A stretch of DNA of 64,000 nucleotides from Pinus tabuliformis (Eukaryota; Streptophyta; Pinopsida; Pinales; Pinaceae). The stretch covers positions 1,020,928,514-1,020,992,513 of the forward strand of contig CM062804.1 in the NCBI GenBank assembly GCA_031772625.1, in the 5' to 3' direction. Of the stretch, positions 58,380 through 64,000 are shown in pieces. A program made the position numbers and the translations under genes. Position 1 is the first letter of the stretch. Every line of letters starts with the position of its first letter. The notes under the pieces are model-generated. The model was not told where the DNA came from. It did not search any database and saw only the letters and a list, made by a program, of their open reading frames with translations.

Positions 58380-58562
58380 ATGGATTCAGATGATCTAATT
58401 TAAAAAGCCAAGAAAGCGCCTCACCATGGATGCTCAGGATTTAATTTTAAAAACCAAGAAAAATGGATGCAGAGGATCTAAATTAAAAAACCAAGAAACC
58501 GCCTCACCATGGATGCAGAGGATCTGATTTAAAAAACCAAGAAACCGCAGGCTCTGCAGAAT
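58380..58562. repeat. Tandem repeat of about 45-60 bp, about four copies
   Basis: ATGGAT(T/G)CAGA(T/G)GATCTAA, AAAAA(A/G)CCAAGAAA and CGCCTCACC recur from 58380 to 58560. Confidence 0.85.
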
Positions 58563-59399
58563 AAAACTCTCCCAGTGGCCATTATTCGACGATGGTCACC
58601 GCCTAGATCCAACCATGATATTGTCCGGCCCTGTTTCTCTCCATTTATGCACAAAGTAGCGATCTATACTGCCGCCTCTCGCCAAGGATGTTGAAGATCT
58701 AATTTAAAAAACCAAACAACACTGAACATCTCAATTTATTTACAGGAATGGAACTATGCCAATGATTTTTCTGAAAGCAGATTGATTTCTCTGTCATTCA
58801 GCTAATCTATTTTGCAATCCACAACCCATAATCAGAGTGATCTAGTACCGGAATGCCTCATTTACCTGTCATCGAGTCAGATGCACATTTAACTGTGATC
58901 CCTGCGCAGAGTTGTCTTGATTCAATAATTGATTACGCTACATGCCTCTTCCTTTTGCCTCTCAGGGAACACAAGCACGCCTCTGCCTCCACCTCTCAGA
59001 TAATACAAGTAACAAGCACACCAGACAGATAGACATGCCAAGCAGATGACAGAAACAGACATAACAAGAGAGACCAAAACACATTCATATACAGACCCAA
59101 TGCCAATGCCAATATGAATCCATAAATTTAATAGACTATTTAAGTAATCAACCTCCTTGACAGTTGAGAATCGAGATAACATGTTCGATAAGAAACGCCA
59201 CTTATCTCTCGCACTTTGCTATCACATACAACCAATTTTACTAAGAGCGGAGGGCTAGGATTGCCGCGCTGGTTATCTCAATGATGATGCCAATTCTGTT
59301 TGCAACTGGCGAATCAAAATATCTTTTAAATTATGCCAATTCTGTTTGCAGTGGACAGCTCGGATTATCTCTCAGATGTGTAAAGATACTCTAGCTTTT
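58563..59399. other. Intergenic DNA, no gene seen
   Basis: Short repeats only (ATGCCAATTCTGTTTGCA at about 59288 and 59334). The open frame at 58922-59182 (minus) has no recognisable domain. Confidence 0.45.
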
Positions 59400-59672
59400 T
59401 TCATCAGCTACACAATAAAAGCGCAATCCATGTCCTCAAACCAAACCAAAATACTCTAGTTTTTTTTCACAGCTACACAACAAAAGCGCAATCCATGTCT
59501 CCAACCAACCAAAAATAGTAATAAAAGGCACAATCTATGTCATCTAAGTAAAAATAATAATAAAACCACAATCCATGTCTTCCAACTAAAAATAATAATA
59601 AAAGCACAATCTATGTCATCCACCCAAAAATAGTAATAAAAGCACAATCCATGTTATCCAATCAAAAATAGA
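59400..59672. repeat. Tandem repeat of about 40-60 bp, six copies
   Basis: AATAAAAGC(G/A)CAATCCATGTC and variants recur with spacers CCAACC/AAAAATA(G/A)TAAT. Confidence 0.85.
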
Positions 59673-59817
59673 ATCCACTATAGTGTTGGCTAATTTTTTT
59701 TAAATAGAAGCATGTAGATATAAAAAGTCATTGCAATGACATTTTCATATCCTAGTTTAGGAATTAAATAATTGAACCTAATTAAAATAATCAAAAAGCC
59801 CTCATATTCTTGCCATA

Positions 59818-59960
59818 ACCTATGTCAATTTTCTCCTCTGATAGGCATCACTATGAGTTAGTTATCCTATATGTCAGTTTTCTCTTCTCATAGGCATCAC
59901 TATGAGTTAGTTATCCTATATCTCAGTTTTCTCCTCCTATCAACACTAAGAGTTATCCTA
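59818..59960. repeat. Three-copy tandem repeat of about 57 bp
   Basis: CCTATGTCA-type, then TTTTCTC(C/T)TCTGATAGGCATC and ACTATGAGTTAGTTATCC recur. The third copy is shorter. Confidence 0.85.
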
Positions 59961-62198
59961 TGTTAGTGTTATACTATGGGTGTTCCCACCTAATGGTCAG
60001 TGCCTAAACTTCTATTTGTTAAACTGCTCACATTTTTATAATCTATGAAACAATTAGGTAGATGGCATCAACTTGAGGAATGTTAAGATGAGCTTGTGTC
60101 AACACTCTTTGACACATATCTACACACCATGTCTCAAAATCTCAATGTGTTTTCTTTACCCCTTTGCTCAACTAGCACCATTTTCTTCTCATGTTCCTAC
60201 CTTTCTTTCTTTTTTCACAAAAATATCTACTAATTTTGCTACGAAATTAGTTCAAAATCTCAATGATTCTCTTACTACTCACTGTTAATTTTTTTTAGTG
60301 AGCTTCTATAATTTGTTCTTTCCTTTTCCACATTTGCTGAAAATATCATTTACTAGTTTATTAATGCCAAAAGCCCATATTCCTAATTGTAGTCTCTCAT
60401 ATGCCAACGCCTATATGTTGATGAATTAATCAAGCCCTAATACAATTGAAACAATTGAATTAGATTCTTGACGATCACAAGTATAATATTTCATCCAAGG
60501 CATCCAAAATTCAAATATTATAACTTCTCGGAGCCTATCATAACTATGATACCAAAATGAAATGGACCATTGTTTATGCATGTGCACAAGTGCGCGACTG
60601 ACTTGCAGAAGACAATGGTCTTGCAAGCAAGCACGAGGGAGAGGAGGTCCTGCCGGACGAATCTCATGGATGGGTGGAAAAAGGTAGCAGACAACGAAGG
60701 TGGAACTTAACCGAGGAGATTATTTATCTTTCTTGGAAAGTATAGATATGTAAAAATACTCGTGGATCAAACCTGCTGACCGGAAAACTTAGTCATGTTT
60801 TATAAAATTTGAACATGTGTTCGCAAGTTCTTTAAGAGGAAAAAATAAAATAAGTGAAGTGGTAATGATAACCCTAGACTGGTAAGATTAATTGAAATTG
60901 TCGTAGTAGGCTAGGGTATGAAAACAATATTACTGGTTAATCTGTAATGAATAAAATGTAATGTTATTTGCTTTTAAGAATAGTGTGAGTAGTAAAACTG
61001 TAATGATTAAATTATATTGGAAGCTTTGTATTAATTATTGTGTAACAGTGAAGAAACAGTAAAAATAATATTAATCTGAATACCCCCTGTAGCTACGGAC
61101 TGGTGGGGTAAGCTGAATGGCTTAACCTATAAGTCGAGAGAAACCCGAACATGTAAACCTCGGTTTTCCAAGATAGGACACTTGTGTGAGTCAGAGTGAA
61201 AAAGAAATGATTTAATGTGTGAGAAACGAACTAAGCCATAGGTTGGTGAACCCAGAAAATGTAGCAAATTCAGCTAAGTTATATTATTCTTCTAATGAAA
61301 ATTAAGTTACAGCCTGGATTGCGAATGAGAAACCCTGAAGAAACCTCTGCGCTTAATCAGGAGTGGCGTTTGGGGAAGGAAACTCTAACAAAATCCTGAC
61401 AAGGATTTAATCCTATAAAGTTTGCTAGTAAAAGCTGAGCAATATTAAGAGGAAATAAAAGAGCAGAAGCTCTGTTCATAAAACAGTAAACCCTACTCAT
61501 TTCTTAACTTATAAATCATCAGCTGTAAAAAAAAAATAACCTTCAAACAGAGACGCATCATCACAAGTGAAAACGATCTCAAAAACTTAGCAATACGCAA
61601 GGTTTACAGCAGAAGGAAATCATAATATTCTACACTGAGTAGATCAAGAATAGCAACGTTCAAACAGTATTCAGAGAAATGCTTACAAGTCAATTTAAAT
61701 AATAGAGAATTCAACCTGTGTGTAAAATTCAGAATAAGACTTTCCTAGAAGGAAACAAGATAACAATTATGACTTCAAGAAACCATAAATAAATTAACAG
61801 TATAACGATGATTAAGGCTATAAAATGTCCACGGCTTCCATACAAAGTCCATTAGAAAAAAAACAGATAACTTATACAGAATGTCTACAAGGGCCGAGGC
61901 CGCTTGACAAGTCTCACTTCCAAAAAGGAGATTAAAAATACCAATAATTTACCGACAAGGAAATTACCAGGCTCTCGGCTAGAAATACATAACTACAACA
62001 TTGTAGCCCGGAGAGAAACTTGAGTAGCGGGTCTGCGAAGAAGCTTCGTAAGGGTTTAGTGAGGCCTTAGAAGAGCCTTCCCCTTCGAGCAGCTGAATAT
62101 AAAACAAACAATAGCATGAAGTGGAGCACTCAGAACTCTGTGAAAGCAAAGAGAAACCCTCATATGCCAAATGGGAAACACCTCGGACCATTGCTTAC
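59961..62198. other. Intergenic or intronic DNA
   Basis: No supported exon, RNA gene or transposon terminus until the exon candidates. The segment 61979-62191 might hold a further exon of the gene below (a frame with LLEGEGSSKASLNPYEASS on minus), but its phase does not join cleanly. Confidence 0.4.
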
Positions 62199-62287
62199 CC
62201 AGAAAACTTGTGTACCAGTGACTGCGAAATTCCGCAAACCTCAAGGGATGGAAGCAGAGAGTCTCTCGCATTCAAACCCGTCAAACC
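62199..62287 (-). CDS. Possible internal exon of an unrecognised gene
   Basis: On the minus strand, an acceptor CTGTTCTCAG precedes 89 nt encoding LTGLNARDSLLPSLEVCGIS and QSLVHKFSG, then a donor GG|GTAAGC. It follows the exon at 62425-62662 across a 137-bp GT-AG intron with matching phase 0. The peptide is L/S-rich and helix-like. No domain is recognised. Confidence 0.45.
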
Positions 62288-62424
62288 CTGAGAACAGGGG
62301 AAAAGAAAGTGATTAGTATCATGGAACGTTTTGTCGAAGAGAAATAAGGATAAGAAAAAAAGAAACCATCAGATTTAAGAGAACTATACCACCGAGACTG
62401 AATTGGGAGAAGTCAACAGCTTAC

Positions 62425-62662
62425 CATTAAAAGAGTAGCTCCAGCTTTCATGGCTGGCCCATGAGAAAGATTTCCTGCTGCTTCCGAAGAATTAGACAGA
62501 GGTGGGAGGAGTAAAGCTTGAACACACTCCAAGTGTTGGGGAAACGAATGAGCTAAATTCCAGCAACCCTGAATGAGTAAATCCACTAAACGGATCATAG
62601 CCCTTGGATCAAAGCGCTGAGTGCACCACTGTTGATGGAAGAGAAAATCCTGAGGCATCCAA
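62425..62662 (-). CDS. Possible internal exon of an unrecognised gene
   Basis: On the minus strand, a pyrimidine-rich acceptor GCCCTTTCGTAG is followed by WMPQDFLFHQQWCTQRFDPR, then AMIRLVDLLIQGCWNLAHSF, HLECVQALLLPPLSNSSEAA and GPAMKAGATLLM, then the donor ATG|GTAAGC. Alternating hydrophobic helices suggest an ARM/HEAT-like or other alpha-helical protein, but I cannot name it. The codon use and balanced composition look more like a real exon than its AT-rich surroundings. It may be a fragment or part of a gene with long introns. Confidence 0.45.
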
Positions 62663-62894
62663 CTACGAAAGGGCGGCCTGCTCGTGCCACGAAGCCATGG
62701 CAGAGCCGGAGTGAATGTTAAAAAAAATGAAAATGAACAATCCAGAGATATTAAGCCTTGGTTAAAATTAAATTCATCACATCGTTCAGTTCTGGGTATT
62801 TAATACAGGTTCAGTACACATGGATAAGTGTTCCTTATAGCACGGATTATGTGTACAATAGTCGTATTAAAATATCAGGGTAAAGATTGCACAA

Positions 62895-62902
62895 TAAGAT
62901 TT
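62895..62902. repeat. Target-site duplication of the MITE, left
   Basis: TAAGATTT here and at 63081-63088. Confidence 0.85.
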
Positions 62903-63080
62903 GGGCAGCGTCTAACCAGTCTGCTATAGGGCATTAAATGTCCGGGGAGATGCAGGCTGGATAGCCTGCTAACACGTAAATTCCAAAACTGGGCACATTG
63001 GAATTTGCGTGTTAGCGGGCTATCCAGCCTGCATCTCCCCGGGCATTTAATGCCCTATGGCAGGCTGGTTAGCCGCTGCT
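62903..63080. mobile_element. 178-bp hAT-like MITE, near-perfect fold-back
   Basis: Two arms of about 83 bp: GGGCAGCGTCTAACCAG...GCTGGATAGCCTGC on the left, mirrored by GCGGGCTATCCAGCCTGC...GGTTAGCCGCTGCT on the right, around a loop near 62987-62999. About ten arm mismatches, mostly transitions. The 8-bp TSD TAAGATTT fits hAT-superfamily non-autonomous elements. Confidence 0.9.
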
Positions 63081-63088
63081 TAAGATTT
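63081..63088. repeat. Target-site duplication of the MITE, right
   Basis: Second copy of TAAGATTT. Confidence 0.85.
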
Positions 63089-63600
63089 GAACTCCGACCA
63101 AAACCCAAGTAATAAATTTGCCGGAATAGTAGTTTAATTTTCCAAGTAAAGTTTCACTGGTTTCATTTGTTTTTTTTTTTTTATTGTTATATTTAATCCA
63201 ATTTTTGTTGATTAAAGTTTAAGATGGAGGTATGACAATTTGGAATTTAATACACAATATAAATAGATGGTATTTTTAAGAATAGGTGATATTTTATGTT
63301 AAAAATGGAAAATATAATAAATTTGATATAATGAAAAGAATATAAAACATTTAACTATTAAAAATAATAAATATGTTTTAAATAAGATTTTTTACTAGTA
63401 CATCTAGTATTAGATCAATAAAAAACAATTAAATGGGAAAAAACTACAATAATTTCATTATAATTTTATTTAATAAAATATTAAAATTCACTAAATTAAT
63501 ATCATGCAATATAAAGATCTAGTGGAAGAAATCCTTTCAATTTTGAAAGAAAGCTACAGTAATTTCATTATGATTTTCGCCGGATGCGGGTGATACTACT
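63089..63600. other. AT-rich DNA, no gene seen
   Basis: Contains GAAAGAAATCC...CTACAGTAATTTCATTATGATTTT, similar to a phrase near 63445. Otherwise nothing supported. Confidence 0.5.
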
Positions 63601-63606
63601 GTCATA

Positions 63607-64000
63607 AATGGCTCTGATGCCAACTGTTAATACCGCGTACTACATGCTGCAGAGCAGCGGGACTCCCCAGACCTTCACCTTAAGTAAAATGGATGATCAG
63701 CATTACGAGGAAGACGATGGTGTCTGTGCATTTATGGTATACTTGGTTCGAAGCATGGCAAGGATGGTTATATTCATTACCACCCGGCTCTTCCCTCTGA
63801 TGGTGTGTTTCAATTATTCTGGCTCTGAGTTCTGGTCTTCGAAAGCTCCGGGAAGTAAGAGGGTCCTCTTTCTCAGAGGCACGCCTCGCAGGTTTCAGGC
63901 ACGTCTCAGGGGTAAGCAGCTCACTCATCCTTCTCTGGATCATGCATTTTGTTTTTCAATTTCTCTCTCTACTGTTTCTGTTGTTTCCGTAGCCCTTCTT
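63607..64000. repeat. LTR/PBS-like segment, also an open frame at the right edge
   Basis: On the minus strand, TTGGCATCAGAGCCAT (about 63607-63622) closely resembles the iMet primer-binding site TGGTATCAGAGC, and GGTATTAACA just before it could be an LTR 3' end. So 63630-64000 and beyond may be the 5' LTR of a minus-strand element. Alternatively, the plus strand is open from ATG 63608 (preceded in frame by TAA) to the window edge, with a possible 81-bp GT-AG intron (63912-63992, donor GTAAGC, acceptor TTTCCGTAG). No domain is recognisable in that frame. I favour the LTR reading because the start codon lies inside the PBS-like motif. Confidence 0.4.

Noticed and set aside
1..64000. tRNA and rRNA genes
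   Set aside because: I saw no cloverleaf with A and B boxes and no rRNA core sequence. The tRNA-like motifs found are retrotransposon primer-binding sites. A covariance-model search would settle it.

Overview
This is repeat-dominated plant nuclear DNA. The evidence is 5'-TTTAGGG-3' telomere-type repeats, plant Ty3/gypsy (Tat-like and other) and Ty1/copia elements, and a primer-binding site complementary to plant initiator tRNA-Met. The density of old, nested LTR elements suits a large, slowly purged genome such as a gymnosperm, but that is inference. No complete host gene was recognised. Four host-like exon candidates lie at the right end (57989-58163, 62199-62287, 62425-62662, and doubtfully 63608-64000).

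Layout. (1) 1-4890: end of a plus-strand LTR (to 587), then a decayed minus-strand Ty3/gypsy pol, split in its protease by an 882-bp AT-rich fold-back element with 10-bp target-site duplications. (2) 4891-11600: AT-rich DNA with several tandem repeats, including a 1-kb satellite-like array built on ATGCGARTTATC motifs. (3) 11428-13652: an in-frame but nonsense-riddled ORF of unknown function, bracketed by repeats of the near-palindrome TGCGCTGCGCA. (4) 14395-26063: a plus-strand Tat-like gypsy element (LTR end, PBS, gag, protease, RNase H, RT, second RNase H, start of integrase). Its RNase H order is unusual. Its protease active-site codons are split by a nearly complete second gypsy element (17022-22906, TSD CGGGT, PBS, PPT, two about 97% identical LTRs). 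(5) 26064-34290: a minus-strand protease fragment, then a copy of a host-like exon region split by a 7.0-kb Ty1/copia composite. That composite has 5-bp TSDs but holds two pol copies in inverted orientation. (6) 35836-46240: a plus-strand LTR element with an intact gag, no pol, and in place of pol about 5.7 kb of non-coding DNA that includes about 30 tandem hairpins. (7) 46241-55195: a macro-repeat of strand-biased polypyrimidine tracts and degenerate interstitial telomeric satellite. (8) 55196-64000: small tandem repeats, the exon candidates, a 178-bp hAT-like MITE, and an LTR/PBS-like segment at the right edge.

The elements record a nesting order: Tat-like element, then gypsy 17022-22906 into it; host-exon duplicate, then the copia composite into it; gypsy pol, then the fold-back element into it. 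In-frame stops in the decayed ORFs are mostly TAG, and nearly all can be explained by single C-to-T changes at CAG, CAA or CGA codons. That is the expected footprint of long-term cytosine methylation.
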